NCBI RefSeq assembly: GCF_040096455.1
Contig: NZ_JBBMER010000001.1
Span: forward strand, 124,001-188,000
Length of the DNA stretch: 64,000 bases
Direction of reading: 5' to 3'
DNA from: Lachnospira rogosae
Lineage (GTDB): Bacteria > Bacillota > Clostridia > Lachnospirales > Lachnospiraceae
Below, piece by piece: positions 1 to 10,202 of the stretch; the stretch's first letter is position 1, and each line of letters starts with the position of its first letter. The position numbers and the translations under genes are program-made. The notes under the pieces are model-generated. The model worked only from the letters and a program-made list of their open reading frames with translations, was not told the DNA's origin and searched no databases.

Positions 1-678
1 GCCAATGTTCCACGAAAGTTTAAAGTTGGTTTTGCAATTGCACTTAGTGTGATTGTTTATGCTATTCATCCAGATATGTCGGTAGAATATGATAATATGA
101 TTGATTATTGTATAATTGCACTGCAAGAAGTAATAGTAGGAGTAATACTTGGTGCGGCGAGTTTTTTTTGTGTTCAGATTATACAGTTCTCAGGTAAGAT
201 AATTGATATGGATATAGGTATATCTATGGCACAGTTATATGATCCTACAACAAGAATGCAGGTGGGTATTATGGGCAACTTCTATTACTATATGTTAATG
301 CTTTTGCTTATAATATCAGGTATGCACAGATTTCTTATAGAAGCTATCGTTGAGACATATAATGTTATACCTATAGGTGGAGTCAAATTCAGCGGTGCGA
401 TATATTCGACTGTTATACAGTTTATGACAGATTATTTTGTTATAGGTTTCAGAATAGCACTGCCGGTGTTTGCCACAACACTTCTTCTTAACTGTATTCT
501 TGCCATACTTGCAAGGATAGCACCACAGATGAATATGTTCGTTGTTGGTATGCAGCTTAAGATATTTGTTGGAATATTTGTAATTCTTTTTACAATAGGT
601 ATGCTTCCAGCTGTTTCTAATTTCATACTGGAAGAAATTCAAAGCATATTTACAGCATTGGTAAGGGGTATGAGCTGA
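1..678 (+). CDS. fliR: Flagellar biosynthesis protein FliR (5' partial)
   Basis: Integral membrane subunit of the flagellar type III export gate. The frame is open from base 1, so the start lies upstream. 225 residues are visible and about 30 N-terminal residues are probably missing relative to the usual ~255. The protein is strongly hydrophobic with several membrane segments, and carries the FliR-like stretch with a DPTTRMQVG motif. The gene ends one base before flhB, the usual fliR-flhB order in Firmicutes. fliP and fliQ are expected just upstream of the window. Confidence 0.9.
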   Translation, partial: ANVPRKFKVGFAIALSVIVYAIHPDMSVEYDNMIDYCIIALQEVIVGVILGAASFFCVQIIQFSGKIIDMDIGISMAQLYDPTTRMQVGIMGNFYYYMLMLLLIISGMHRFLIEAIVETYNVIPIGGVKFSGAIYSTVIQFMTDYFVIGFRIALPVFATTLLLNCILAILARIAPQMNMFVVGMQLKIFVGIFVILFTIGMLPAVSNFILEEIQSIFTALVRGMS

Positions 679-679
679 T

Positions 680-1804
680 ATGGAGAATGAACTTATATTA
701 AGGCTGAACCTTCAGTTTTTTGCTAAAGATGGTCCCGGAGGGGAAAAGACAGAGCCGGCTACAAGTAAGAAGCTTAATGATGTAAGAAAAGAAGGACAGG
801 TAGCTAAAAGTAAAGAGATAATAACAGCCATTTCTTTGATGTCATTGTTTATTATCCTAAAGATTTATGTTGGAAGACTTGGCACTGGATTTATAGATGT
901 ATTTAAGAATATATATGGGGCAATTGTAGTAATAGGCAATGACAGCGGTGATGGCTTATCCACCGGCTGGGCAGTAGCAACATTAAGACAGCTTGCAACA
1001 GAGGTTATTACGCTTGCAATTCCAATACTTCTTGTAGCTGTGATAATAGCGATACTTGGTAATGTGTTACAGCAGAAGTGGATGATAACAGCAAAGCCTA
1101 TGCAGCCCAAATTAAGCAAGATTAGTCCGTTGAGTGGCTTTAAGAGAATGTTCTCTGTAAGACAGTTATTAGAGCTGCTAAAATCAATAGTGATGATTAC
1201 AATTATAATTGCTGTTGTATATTCAACGATAAAAGATAAAATGAATGTTCTTCTTACATTCTATGATATTAGTCTTAATACAGCACTTTCAACAGTAGGA
1301 GATATAATTATAGGTCTTGGCATTAAGATAAGTGCGATATTTCTGATAGTCGGATTTGCTGACCTTGTGTATCAGAGACACAAGTTTAAGAATGATAATA
1401 TGATGACTAAGCAGGAAGTTAAAGATGAATATAAGAATTCCGAGGGTGATCCTCAGGTTAAGGGACAGATCAGAAAGCGTATGCAGGAAGTATCAAGAAG
1501 AAGAATGATGCAGCAGCTTCCAGAGGCGGATGTAGTTATTACTAACCCAACACATTTTGCAGTCGCCCTTAAATACGAACCTAATGAGGGCAGGGCACCA
1601 GTAGTAATTGCCAAGGGTGCTGATTATCTTGCATTTCAGATAAAGGATAAAGCTAAGGAATATAATATTGCTATTGTGGAGAATAAACCACTAGCGAGAA
1701 TTCTATATCATAATATAGATGTTGGTATGGAGATACCACCAGAATTATATCAGGCAGTTGCAGAAATTCTTGCCGCAGTTATGAAAACAAATAATAGATT
1801 ATAA
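680..1804 (+). CDS. flhB: Flagellar export switch protein FlhB
   Basis: Membrane protein of the flagellar export apparatus that controls the switch from rod/hook to filament substrates. The 374-residue product has a polar N-terminus with a GGEKTEPATSKKLNDVRKEG-type FlhB signature, about four membrane segments, and a cytoplasmic C-terminal domain carrying the self-cleavage motif NPTH at residues 289-292. The Asn and Pro needed for autocleavage are intact. The ATG lies one base after the fliR stop, which implies coupled translation. An AAGGGG stretch about 11 bases upstream is the likely ribosome site. Confidence 0.96.
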   Translation: MENELILRLNLQFFAKDGPGGEKTEPATSKKLNDVRKEGQVAKSKEIITAISLMSLFIILKIYVGRLGTGFIDVFKNIYGAIVVIGNDSGDGLSTGWAVATLRQLATEVITLAIPILLVAVIIAILGNVLQQKWMITAKPMQPKLSKISPLSGFKRMFSVRQLLELLKSIVMITIIIAVVYSTIKDKMNVLLTFYDISLNTALSTVGDIIIGLGIKISAIFLIVGFADLVYQRHKFKNDNMMTKQEVKDEYKNSEGDPQVKGQIRKRMQEVSRRRMMQQLPEADVVITNPTHFAVALKYEPNEGRAPVVIAKGADYLAFQIKDKAKEYNIAIVENKPLARILYHNIDVGMEIPPELYQAVAEILAAVMKTNNRL

Positions 1805-1879
1805 TATAAATATGTGTTATTATTAATATTACAATATTGTGATATTAAGATATGAAAAGATATGGGAAGGAGAAATAAA

Positions 1880-3919
1880 GTGAAGCTAAAGAGAAATGAC
1901 TTATTCATTGGAATATATATTCTTTCAGCAGTATTATTCTTTATTATTTCAATTCCTTCATGGTTACTTGATATTTTGCTTGCATTTAATATAATGGTGG
2001 CTTTAGTTATATTATTTAACTCATTGTTTGCTAAAGAAGTATTGGATATGGCATCATTCCCAACAATGCTCTTATTTACAACAATTTTTAGAATTTCTCT
2101 TAACGTATCATCAACTAAGATGATATTAAGAGATGGTTATGCAGGTCACGTGGTTTCTGTGTTTGGACAATTCGTAGGTGGTGGTAATCTTGTAATTGGT
2201 ACCATCATATTCATAGTATTGATTATTGTACAGTTTATAGTTATCAATAAAGGTTCTGAGAGAGTATCAGAAGTAACAGCAAGATTTACTCTTGATGCTA
2301 TGGCTGGTAAGCAGATGGCTATCGATTCAGATCTTAATACAGGTGCTATTACTGATAAGGAAGCAGCAGAAAGAAGAAAGAAGTTACAGCAGGAGAACAG
2401 CTTCTTTGGTTCTATGGATGGTGCTACCAAGTACGTTAAGGGAGATGCAACAGCAGGTCTTATTATCACAGCAATCAACCTTGTTGGTGGTATTGCAATG
2501 GGGATGCTCTATAATGGAATGTCCATTAATGATGCACTTTCTACATATTCAATCCTTACAATTGGTGATGGTCTTTGTTCACAGATACCTTCACTTCTTA
2601 TATCTTTGTCAACAGGTATATTAGTTACTAAGGCATCAAGCGAGGGTGAACTTGGCGACGAGATGGTTGGACAGTTGTTCTCAATGGACAGGGTCCTTAT
2701 TATGGTAGGTGCAGCACTTATATTATTAGGTGTAGGAACACCACTTCCATTTTACATATTTGTGCCACTTGGTGTAGCACTTATTATCTATGGAAGAAAG
2801 TTAAAGGATAAGACAGGCGAGGCAACTATCGAGGAGATGGCAGAGGCAGAAGAAAATGAGGCTCAGGAAATCAGAAAGCCGGAAAATGTTGTTTCTTTGC
2901 TTAATGTAGACCCAATCGAATTAGAGTTTGGTTATGGTATTATACCTTTAGCCGATGTTAATCAGGGGGGTGATCTTCTTGACCGAGTTGTAATGATCAG
3001 ACGACAGATAGCTCTTGAACTTGGTGCGGTAGTACCAATTATCAGATTAAGAGATAATATACAGCTTAATCCTAACCAGTATGTAATTAAGATTAAAGGC
3101 ATACAGGTAAGTGAGGGCGAGATACTTTTTGACCATTATATGGCGATGAACCCAGGTTATGTAGAAGAAGAGATAACAGGTATTCCAACATTTGAACCAT
3201 CTTTCCATCTTCCAGCTATATGGATTACTGAAAGCCAGAGAGAAAGAGCAGAATCTATGGGATATACTGTTGTTGACCCACCATCAATAATGGCTACACA
3301 TCTTACTGAAGTAATAAGACAGCATATTGCAGAACTTCTTACAAGACAGGATGTTCAGAATCTTATTAACAATATTAAAGATAATAACCAGGCACTTATT
3401 GATGAGCTTGTACCTAAGCTTATCGGTATTGGTGAGATACAGAAAGTGTTACAGAACCTTTTATCAGAAGGCATATCAATCAGGGATCTTGTAACTATAT
3501 TTGAAACACTTGCTGATCACGCGGCAGTCACAAGAGATACAGATATATTAACTGAATATGTAAGACAGAGCCTTAAGCGTGCCATTTCTGGCAAGTATTT
3601 TCCACCTAACGAGGTTACTAATGTTATTACTCTTGACCCTAAGGTTGAACAGGAGATTATGGCGGCTGTTAAGAATACAGAACAGGGAGCTTATCTGTCA
3701 CTTGACCCTGCCCGTACTAAAGCTATTATGGATTCTTTAGGTGAAGAATTAAAGAAGCTTGAAGATATGGGAAAGAATCCGATTGTTATAACTTCGCCTA
3801 TAGTCAGATTGTATTTTAAGAAGTTAGCATCTGATTACTATAAAGATATAATTGTGATTTCATATAATGAAGTGGAATCAAATGTTGAATTACAGTCAGT
3901 TGGGATGGTGACAGCATAA
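1880..3919 (+). CDS. flhA: Flagellar export gate protein FlhA
   Basis: Largest subunit of the flagellar export gate; its cytoplasmic ring docks chaperone-substrate complexes. The N-terminal half is a multi-pass membrane region; the FHIPEP-family signature (GKQMAIDSDLN) follows, then a soluble C-terminal domain from about residue 330. I prefer the GTG at 1880: AAGGAGA at 1867-1873 sits six bases upstream, whereas the in-frame ATG at 1862 has no ribosome site and overlaps that motif. This gives 679 residues, normal for the family. The stop overlaps the flhF start by one base. Confidence 0.95.
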   Translation: MKLKRNDLFIGIYILSAVLFFIISIPSWLLDILLAFNIMVALVILFNSLFAKEVLDMASFPTMLLFTTIFRISLNVSSTKMILRDGYAGHVVSVFGQFVGGGNLVIGTIIFIVLIIVQFIVINKGSERVSEVTARFTLDAMAGKQMAIDSDLNTGAITDKEAAERRKKLQQENSFFGSMDGATKYVKGDATAGLIITAINLVGGIAMGMLYNGMSINDALSTYSILTIGDGLCSQIPSLLISLSTGILVTKASSEGELGDEMVGQLFSMDRVLIMVGAALILLGVGTPLPFYIFVPLGVALIIYGRKLKDKTGEATIEEMAEAEENEAQEIRKPENVVSLLNVDPIELEFGYGIIPLADVNQGGDLLDRVVMIRRQIALELGAVVPIIRLRDNIQLNPNQYVIKIKGIQVSEGEILFDHYMAMNPGYVEEEITGIPTFEPSFHLPAIWITESQRERAESMGYTVVDPPSIMATHLTEVIRQHIAELLTRQDVQNLINNIKDNNQALIDELVPKLIGIGEIQKVLQNLLSEGISIRDLVTIFETLADHAAVTRDTDILTEYVRQSLKRAISGKYFPPNEVTNVITLDPKVEQEIMAAVKNTEQGAYLSLDPARTKAIMDSLGEELKKLEDMGKNPIVITSPIVRLYFKKLASDYYKDIIVISYNEVESNVELQSVGMVTA

Positions 3920-5250
3920 TGATAGTTAAGAAATTTCAAGCGCCTACAGAAAGAGAGGCAATAATAAAAGCTCAGGAAGAATTAGGAAGCACAGCAGTTG
4001 TGCTTAATGTTAAGACAATTAAGCAGAGAGGCTTTGCAAAGCTTTTTAAGAAAGATGCTGTAGAAGTTACGGCAGCTCTTGAGGAAAAAGATTTTGTTGA
4101 TGGAATTAACAAGTCAAGACCATCATTTGATAATACAATGAATAAAGAACAGATGATTAACAGAAGTATGGTTTCAACAGGAAGCCTTCCATCGATTAAT
4201 CTTGTGGCTGATGATTCAGTTAATCTGTCGTCATCTTCGACGGCTTCTGCGATAGAGCAGAAGCTTGACTCGCTGCACGATCTTTTACAGAACCAGAGTT
4301 TTAATAAGCCGGCTGATGTGCAGGGAACAGTGTCTAATCCTTATTCAGGGGTGGCAGGCAGCGTAAGAAGCTTGTATAATGATGATACAGATATTAAGTC
4401 TGCATCATCTGATAATACTGAAAGACAGCAGGTTAAGCAGAGAGAAAATGCTAACTACAAATCATTACAGTTAATCTATAAGAAGCTTATTGATAATGAA
4501 GTTGACAGCAGATATGCAGATGAAATTATTGGTGAGATTGAGAACTCATTAAAGAAAGAGTCTAACATAGACAGTATTCTTTCTGCTGTATACCAGAAGA
4601 TTATATTAAAGCTTGGAAAGCCTAGGACTATTACATTATCAGATAAGGCGAAGGTCGTATTCTTCATAGGACCTACAGGAGTAGGAAAGACTACTACAAT
4701 TGCCAAGATAGCTTCAAGCTTTAAGTTAGAGCATGAGGCAAAAGTTGCATTTATTACAGCAGATACATATAGAATAGCGGCTGTAGAGCAGCTTAATACA
4801 TATGCTTCTATTATAGATTGCCCTGTAAGTGTTGTGTATTCTGTTGAGGATATGGATAAGAGCCTTACAGATTATAAGGATTATGACTTAATACTTATTG
4901 ATACAGCAGGACGTTCGCATAAAGCAGACGACCAGATGGATGAATTAAAGTCATTTATAGAGCAGGTTGTCCAAAGAAAAGATGAGTTTGATTTTGAAAG
5001 CTATCTTACATTAAGTGTAACAACTAAATATAAAGATCTTAAGAGTATAGCGGACAAATATGATGATGTAGACTGGTCAATTATTTTTACTAAATTAGAT
5101 GAAACTTGTTCACTTGGCAACATCCTTAATCTGAGAATGTTGACAGACAGACCACTTGCTTATACGACATCAGGACAGAATGTTCCTAATGACATTGAAG
5201 TAATCAATGAGCAGTGGATTGCCAAACAGCTTTTAGGAGGCGGCGAATGA
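3919..5250 (+). CDS. flhF: Flagellar GTPase FlhF
   Basis: SRP-family GTPase that helps determine flagellar position and number. The 443-residue protein has a basic N-terminal domain, a variable Ser/Asn-rich linker (about 70-170), an NG domain with P-loop GPTGVGKT at 251-258, a DTAGRSHK G3 motif and a TKLDET G4 motif. Its ATG shares a base with the flhA stop, and flhG follows with overlap. The pairing of FlhF with its activating ATPase FlhG is standard in flagellated Firmicutes. Confidence 0.95.
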   Translation: MIVKKFQAPTEREAIIKAQEELGSTAVVLNVKTIKQRGFAKLFKKDAVEVTAALEEKDFVDGINKSRPSFDNTMNKEQMINRSMVSTGSLPSINLVADDSVNLSSSSTASAIEQKLDSLHDLLQNQSFNKPADVQGTVSNPYSGVAGSVRSLYNDDTDIKSASSDNTERQQVKQRENANYKSLQLIYKKLIDNEVDSRYADEIIGEIENSLKKESNIDSILSAVYQKIILKLGKPRTITLSDKAKVVFFIGPTGVGKTTTIAKIASSFKLEHEAKVAFITADTYRIAAVEQLNTYASIIDCPVSVVYSVEDMDKSLTDYKDYDLILIDTAGRSHKADDQMDELKSFIEQVVQRKDEFDFESYLTLSVTTKYKDLKSIADKYDDVDWSIIFTKLDETCSLGNILNLRMLTDRPLAYTTSGQNVPNDIEVINEQWIAKQLLGGGE

Positions 5251-6131
5251 TGATGGATCAGGCAGAAAATCTGCGTAATATAATTAGACAACAAAATCAG
5301 AACAGCATTACCAATGCCAGAGTTATCGCTGTAACAAGCGGAAAGGGAGGTGTTGGCAAGTCTAATCTTTCGGTCAATCTTGCACTTGAATTTACAAGAA
5401 TGGGCAAGAAAGTAATAATACTTGATGCAGATTTTGGTCTGGCTAATGTTGAAGTTATGTTCGGTGTTATACCAGAATATAACTTAAGCGACCTTATGTT
5501 TAAGGGCAAGGAGATTAAAGATATTATAACAGAAGGACCAGAGGGAGTTGGATTTATTTCTGGAGGTTCTGGGATAGCTAATCTTGTTAATCTTGACCAG
5601 GAACAGATTAAAAGACTGGTTAATAAGCTGTCAGACCTTGAGGCACTGGCAGATATAATAATAATAGATACAGGAGCTGGAATATCACCTAGTGTTATGG
5701 AATTCCTGTTATCAAGTCCTGAGACAATCATAGTTACTACACCTGAACCGACATCTGTAACCGATTCATATGCACTTCTTAAAGCACTCAGTATGAATGA
5801 GAATTACAAGAGCGAAGAGTGTACAATAAGAATGGTAGCTAACAGAGTTGATTCAGAGAGTGAAGGAAAGAATCTTTATGACAAGCTTAATGCAGTTGTA
5901 ACACAGTTCCTAGGGATTAATATGGAATATCTTGGAAGTGTTCCGCAGGATTCAACTGTAAGGAAGGCAGTTATGAAGCAGAAGCCTGTTACAATAGTAT
6001 ACCCTAATTCTTTTGCAGCCAGGCATTTTAGGTATATAGCTGAGGAATTGTTAGGAAATGAAGGGGATGCTCCAATGCATAAAAAGGGAATTAGAAGTTA
6101 TTTTAAAAATGTATTTTCACGCAAGATGTAA
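5247..6131 (+). CDS. flhG: MinD-like ATPase FlhG (FleN/YlxH)
   Basis: ParA/MinD-family ATPase that regulates flagellar number by acting on FlhF. The deviant Walker A SGKGGVGKS is at residues 31-39, and the C-terminus is basic. Three consecutive ATG codons (5247, 5250, 5253) overlap the flhF stop. AGGAGG at 5235-5240 is correctly spaced for 5247, so the longer upstream extension (from 5214) is rejected. The product is 294 residues. The ATGA overlap indicates translational coupling with flhF. Confidence 0.94.
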   Translation: MMMDQAENLRNIIRQQNQNSITNARVIAVTSGKGGVGKSNLSVNLALEFTRMGKKVIILDADFGLANVEVMFGVIPEYNLSDLMFKGKEIKDIITEGPEGVGFISGGSGIANLVNLDQEQIKRLVNKLSDLEALADIIIIDTGAGISPSVMEFLLSSPETIIVTTPEPTSVTDSYALLKALSMNENYKSEECTIRMVANRVDSESEGKNLYDKLNAVVTQFLGINMEYLGSVPQDSTVRKAVMKQKPVTIVYPNSFAARHFRYIAEELLGNEGDAPMHKKGIRSYFKNVFSRKM

Positions 6132-6174
6132 TTACCTTGTAAAGTGATAATCTATGTGTATGGAGGTGTCAGTA

Positions 6175-6915
6175 ATGTTCAAACCACTTGTAATAGGAAG
6201 CAGAATGGAATTAGTGTCAAAGAAGTCACTAAGAAATAACGAAGAAAGAATAGTATATGCAAGCCAGATATTAGATTTTAATGATGACAGCATTGTGTGT
6301 GCTATGCCAATATATGAAGGACGTATTGTGCCACTTGAGGCAGGGAAAAGATTTGATGCATATTTCTATGTAGGAACTAAGATATTCAGAGCTGACTGCA
6401 CTGCAATTGACAGAGGCAGGGATAACAATATCCATACAGTTACGATACAGCTAGATTCAGAACTTCTTAAGTTCCAGAGAAGAGAATATTTCAGACTCAG
6501 TTGTGTTCTTCCGGTGAGTGTGAAAAAGGTTATAACGCTCAATGTAAAAGCAGATGAAGAAGCTGTCACAAATACAAAGTCAGAAGAAAAGACTGCATGC
6601 AAAGAACAGGAAGATATAGATAACTGCAAGATTGTTGATATAAGCGGTGGTGGAATAAGACTTCAGTCAAAGAAGAAATATCAGAAGGATGATTATATGA
6701 TGTTAGATTTTGACTTAGATATTGATGGTTCAATATCACATAAAAGCATTATTGGCAAGGTTGTAGAATCAAGAGCTAATGATAATGATGGAACATTATT
6801 TGCTAATAGACTTCAATTTGTCGATATTGACAGACTCGACAGAGAGGAGATTATTAAATATATATTTGGACAGCAAAGAAATATCTTAAAAAAGGAGTTG
6901 AGTAGTAATGGCTAA
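6175..6915 (+). CDS. PilZ-domain c-di-GMP-binding flagellar brake protein (YcgR-like)
   Basis: Probable c-di-GMP effector that slows motility. Residues 1-95 fit a YcgR-type N-terminal domain. The C-terminal PilZ domain begins with the ligand-binding arginine motif RREYFR (102-107) and has the second motif D155-x-S157-x-G159-G160. A hydrophilic insertion of about 25 residues separates the two motifs. A GGAGG-containing site precedes the ATG at 6175, so the longer reading from 6154 is unlikely. The gene overlaps cheB by eight bases, inside the chemotaxis operon. Ligand binding is inferred from the motifs. Confidence 0.88.
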   Translation: MFKPLVIGSRMELVSKKSLRNNEERIVYASQILDFNDDSIVCAMPIYEGRIVPLEAGKRFDAYFYVGTKIFRADCTAIDRGRDNNIHTVTIQLDSELLKFQRREYFRLSCVLPVSVKKVITLNVKADEEAVTNTKSEEKTACKEQEDIDNCKIVDISGGGIRLQSKKKYQKDDYMMLDFDLDIDGSISHKSIIGKVVESRANDNDGTLFANRLQFVDIDRLDREEIIKYIFGQQRNILKKELSSNG

Positions 6916-8098
6916 AAAAATATTGGTTATAGATGACTCTGCACTTATGAGAAGGGTAATATCTGATATAATCAACGAAAGCAATGAATACGAAGTTGCG
7001 GCTATTGCCAAGGATGGACTTGAGGGATTAGATATGATTGTTTCTAATCCTTACGAATACAGTGCAGTCATTCTTGATATCAATATGCCAAAGCTAAATG
7101 GATTGGAACTCCTGCAAAGATTACAGAAGGATCATATTGAACAGACTGTAATTGTAGTAAGTACTGTTGCCAGGGAAGGTGCTAAAGAGACTATTCAGGC
7201 TCTTGAATATGGAGCATTTGATTTTGTCACTAAGCCTGAGAATTATCTTGAAACTAAGAGCGTTGAATTCAAGAATAGAATATTCGAGATGCTCAATGTT
7301 GCAACTAATTCCAAGGCATCTATAAGACGTACATCAATGTCAAAGACAATAGCTCCGGTAAAGAAAGACTTAAAGAGCGGCAGAACTTTAACATCGGTCA
7401 CAGCCCGTACAGAAAGAACAAGAAGTACAGGTATTACTCCAGCACCAGTAAGAACAGTTGTACATACACCAGCCAAGAAGGTTGATGGAAGTATGTTTAC
7501 AAGTGTTAAGACTGGAAAGAAGAAGATTGTCGCACTTGCTTGTTCAACAGGAGGCCCTAAATCATTGCAGCAGGTTATACCTATGCTTCCGGCAAAGCTT
7601 GATGCAGGGGTAGTTCTTGTTCAGCATATGCCGGCAGGTTTTACAGCGTCACTTGCAGCAAGACTTAACGAGATGAGTGATATTAATGTTAAGGAAGCCG
7701 CAGATGGTGATGTAATAAAGAAAGGCTGGGTATATATAGCACCAGGTGGTAAGCACATACGAATTGAGAAGAAAGGAACTGACTCAGTTATAAAGTTAAG
7801 CACAGAACCACCAATAGAAGGCTTAAGACCGTGTGCTAATGTGATGTATGAATCACTTACATCAAGTAATTATGATGAGATTACATGTGTAGTCCTTACG
7901 GGTATGGGAGCAGATGGTACCAATGGTATTAAGGCTCTTAACAAGAATCATAAGAACATATATGTTATAGCTCAGGATGAAGAGACCAGTGTAGTATATG
8001 GAATGCCAAAGGCAATAGCTGGCACGGGACTGGTCAATGAAGTAGTTCCATTAAACCGTGTAGCTGAAGCAATTACAAAAAACGTGGGGGTGTCTTAA
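6908..8098 (+). CDS. cheB: Chemotaxis methylesterase/glutamine deamidase CheB
   Basis: Removes methyl groups from, and deamidates, chemoreceptors. It has an N-terminal receiver domain with phospho-acceptor D57 (ILDINMP), a linker rich in Thr, Arg and Lys (about 135-200), and a C-terminal methylesterase domain. The catalytic Ser lies in ACSTGGPKS (about 212-220), the His in VQHMPAGF and the Asp in LTGMGADGTNG. Its 396 residues exceed the usual ~350, and the extra length lies in the linker. cheA starts two bases after its stop. The matching methyltransferase gene cheR is not in this window. Confidence 0.96.
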   Translation: MAKKILVIDDSALMRRVISDIINESNEYEVAAIAKDGLEGLDMIVSNPYEYSAVILDINMPKLNGLELLQRLQKDHIEQTVIVVSTVAREGAKETIQALEYGAFDFVTKPENYLETKSVEFKNRIFEMLNVATNSKASIRRTSMSKTIAPVKKDLKSGRTLTSVTARTERTRSTGITPAPVRTVVHTPAKKVDGSMFTSVKTGKKKIVALACSTGGPKSLQQVIPMLPAKLDAGVVLVQHMPAGFTASLAARLNEMSDINVKEAADGDVIKKGWVYIAPGGKHIRIEKKGTDSVIKLSTEPPIEGLRPCANVMYESLTSSNYDEITCVVLTGMGADGTNGIKALNKNHKNIYVIAQDEETSVVYGMPKAIAGTGLVNEVVPLNRVAEAITKNVGVS

Positions 8099-8099
8099 A

Positions 8100-10187
8100 A
8101 TGGATGTTAGCCAGTATTTAGAGATTTTTATTGATGAATCAAATGAACATTTACAGTCTCTTAGTGATCAGTTATTAATTCTTGAGAAAGAACCAGAGAA
8201 TAGTGATACTATTAATGAAATATTCAGAGCAGCACATTCTTTAAAGGGTATGGCTGGTACTATGGGATATAAGAGAATGCAGAATCTTACACACGATATG
8301 GAAAATGTATTCTCAGAAGTACGTAATGGTAATATTAAAGTTACATCAGATATGTGTGATGTATTGTTCAAGTGCCTTGATGCACTTGAGAGTTATGTTT
8401 CCAATATCCAGAATACACAGGATGAAGGAACCGATGATAATGAACCTATAATAAAAGCACTTAATTCATTCATTGGCGGTAATGAAGTAGAGGAGAAGAA
8501 AGAAGCTTCAGCCAGCCAGCCAGCAGAAGAAGCAGCACAGGGAACAACATCTGAGCTTGTTTTTGCAGACTTTGAGATGAATGCAGTTAATGAAGCATTA
8601 AAGAAGGGTCTTGGAGTATATGAGATAGTAGTAACAGTTGATGAGAATTGTATACTTAAGGCAGCAAGGGCATTTCTTGTATTTAAGAATCTTGAAGGAC
8701 ATTGCGATGTTATCAAATCAGAGCCATCAACACAGGATATAGAAGATGAGAAGTTTGAGAAAGATTTCACAATAGTTGTTGTATCTCACGAAAGCCTTGA
8801 TGAAGTAATATCTATTATTAAGAGTGTATCAGAGATTAAGACAGCAGAAGGAAAGGCAATAACAGTTCCATTTCAAGAAGTTAATGATGCACCAGCAGAA
8901 GAAGAGAAGAAGGAAGAAGTTAAGAAACAGCCAGCTGTTACAGAGCCAGCCAAGAAGGAAGAAGCTAAGAAGACAGCGGCTGCATCGCCAGCTAAGAAGG
9001 CGGCAACAGCTAATAACAAGGCTGTAAGTCATACAGTACGAGTTGATATAGATAAGCTTGATGTCCTTATGAACCTTGTCAGCGAGCTTATTATTGCTAA
9101 GAATGGTCTTGTATCAGCAAGTATTTCTTCAGACGAAGCAGCAACAACTAATAATCAGAAGTTTACAGAACAGATTGAATACCTTGAAAGAGTAACAACT
9201 AACCTTCACGAATCAGTTATGAAGGTACGAATGATGCCTATTGAAGGTGTAATCAGTAAGTTCCCTCGTATGATCAGAGATCTTAATAAGAAGCTCAATA
9301 AGAAAATGGAGCTTTATATCACTGGTGAAGAGACAGAGCTTGATAGAACTGTCCTTGATGAAATTGGTGATCCTATTATGCACCTTTTAAGAAATTCTGC
9401 TGACCATGGACTTGAAAGTGCTGAGGTAAGAGCAGAAAGAGGTAAGCCGGAAGTTGGTTCTATTTACCTTAATGCATTCCAGGAAGGTAATAATGTTGTT
9501 ATCGAAGTATCTGATGATGGTAATGGTATAGATATAGAGAGAGTTAAGGCAAAGGCTGTCGAGAAGGGTACAGTTACTCAGGAACAGGCTGATGCTATGA
9601 CAGAGAAAGAAGCAATTGACCTCTTATTCAGACCAAGCTTTTCAACATCAGAGAAGATTACAGATGTATCAGGTCGAGGTGTTGGTCTTGATGTTGTTAA
9701 GTCTAAGATTGAAGCACTTGGTGGAGATGTAGAAGTTAAGACAAAGTATGGCGAAGGAAGTACATTCAGTATCAGACTTCCACTTACACTTGCTATTATT
9801 CAAGCTCTTATGGTTAAGCTTGGAGATGAGAAATATGCTATATCACTTGGTGCTATTGAAACAATTGAAGATGTTCCAGTAACTGATATCAAGTATATAC
9901 ATGCTAAAGAGGTAATCAACTTAAGAGGAAGCGTAATACCTCTTATAAGATTAAGAGATATTCTTGATGTTCCGGGTGAACAGGAAGAGTCAGATACAAT
10001 TACAGTTGTAATTGTAAGAAAGGGTGACAAGCTCGCAGGTCTTGTTGTTGATAGTCTTATTGGTCAGATGGAAATCGTAATTAAGTCACTTGGCAAGTAT
10101 ATTAATATTAATAGAATGATAAGTGGAGCAACTATTCTTGGTGATGGTTCAGTAGCTTTAATTATCGATGCGAACACATTAGTATAG
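8100..10187 (+). CDS. cheA: Chemotaxis histidine kinase CheA
   Basis: Autophosphorylating kinase that passes phosphate to CheY and CheB. Domains in order: P1 Hpt with phospho-His H46 (AAHSLKG), a P2-like response-regulator-binding domain (about 150-250), an Ala/Lys/Glu-rich linker (260-305) with near-repeats of the type KKEEAKK, P3 dimerisation, P4 ATPase with N-box NSADHGLES and the G1-like SDDGNGID motif, and a CheW-like P5 domain at the C-terminus. Its 695 residues are typical. It sits between cheB and cheW. Confidence 0.97.
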   Translation: MDVSQYLEIFIDESNEHLQSLSDQLLILEKEPENSDTINEIFRAAHSLKGMAGTMGYKRMQNLTHDMENVFSEVRNGNIKVTSDMCDVLFKCLDALESYVSNIQNTQDEGTDDNEPIIKALNSFIGGNEVEEKKEASASQPAEEAAQGTTSELVFADFEMNAVNEALKKGLGVYEIVVTVDENCILKAARAFLVFKNLEGHCDVIKSEPSTQDIEDEKFEKDFTIVVVSHESLDEVISIIKSVSEIKTAEGKAITVPFQEVNDAPAEEEKKEEVKKQPAVTEPAKKEEAKKTAAASPAKKAATANNKAVSHTVRVDIDKLDVLMNLVSELIIAKNGLVSASISSDEAATTNNQKFTEQIEYLERVTTNLHESVMKVRMMPIEGVISKFPRMIRDLNKKLNKKMELYITGEETELDRTVLDEIGDPIMHLLRNSADHGLESAEVRAERGKPEVGSIYLNAFQEGNNVVIEVSDDGNGIDIERVKAKAVEKGTVTQEQADAMTEKEAIDLLFRPSFSTSEKITDVSGRGVGLDVVKSKIEALGGDVEVKTKYGEGSTFSIRLPLTLAIIQALMVKLGDEKYAISLGAIETIEDVPVTDIKYIHAKEVINLRGSVIPLIRLRDILDVPGEQEESDTITVVIVRKGDKLAGLVVDSLIGQMEIVIKSLGKYININRMISGATILGDGSVALIIDANTLV

Positions 10188-10202
10188 GAGGTGGCATTAG
10201 TT

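Noticed and set aside
316..642. Minus-strand open frames over fliR and many other genes
   Set aside because: They mirror strongly supported plus-strand genes, have no ribosome sites and show skewed Ile/Ser/Cys-rich composition typical of antisense shadows.
1862..1879. ATG at 1862 as start of FlhA
   Set aside because: It overlaps the AAGGAGA ribosome site that is correctly spaced for GTG 1880; the extra six residues are basic and not typical.
5214..5246. N-terminal extension of FlhG starting inside flhF
   Set aside because: AGGAGG at 5235-5240 points to ATG 5247; the extension is an Arg-rich artefact of the overlapping flhF frame.
8900..9020. Repetitive Lys/Ala/Glu DNA in cheA as a possible repeat element
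   Set aside because: It encodes the normal flexible linker between the P2 and P3 domains.
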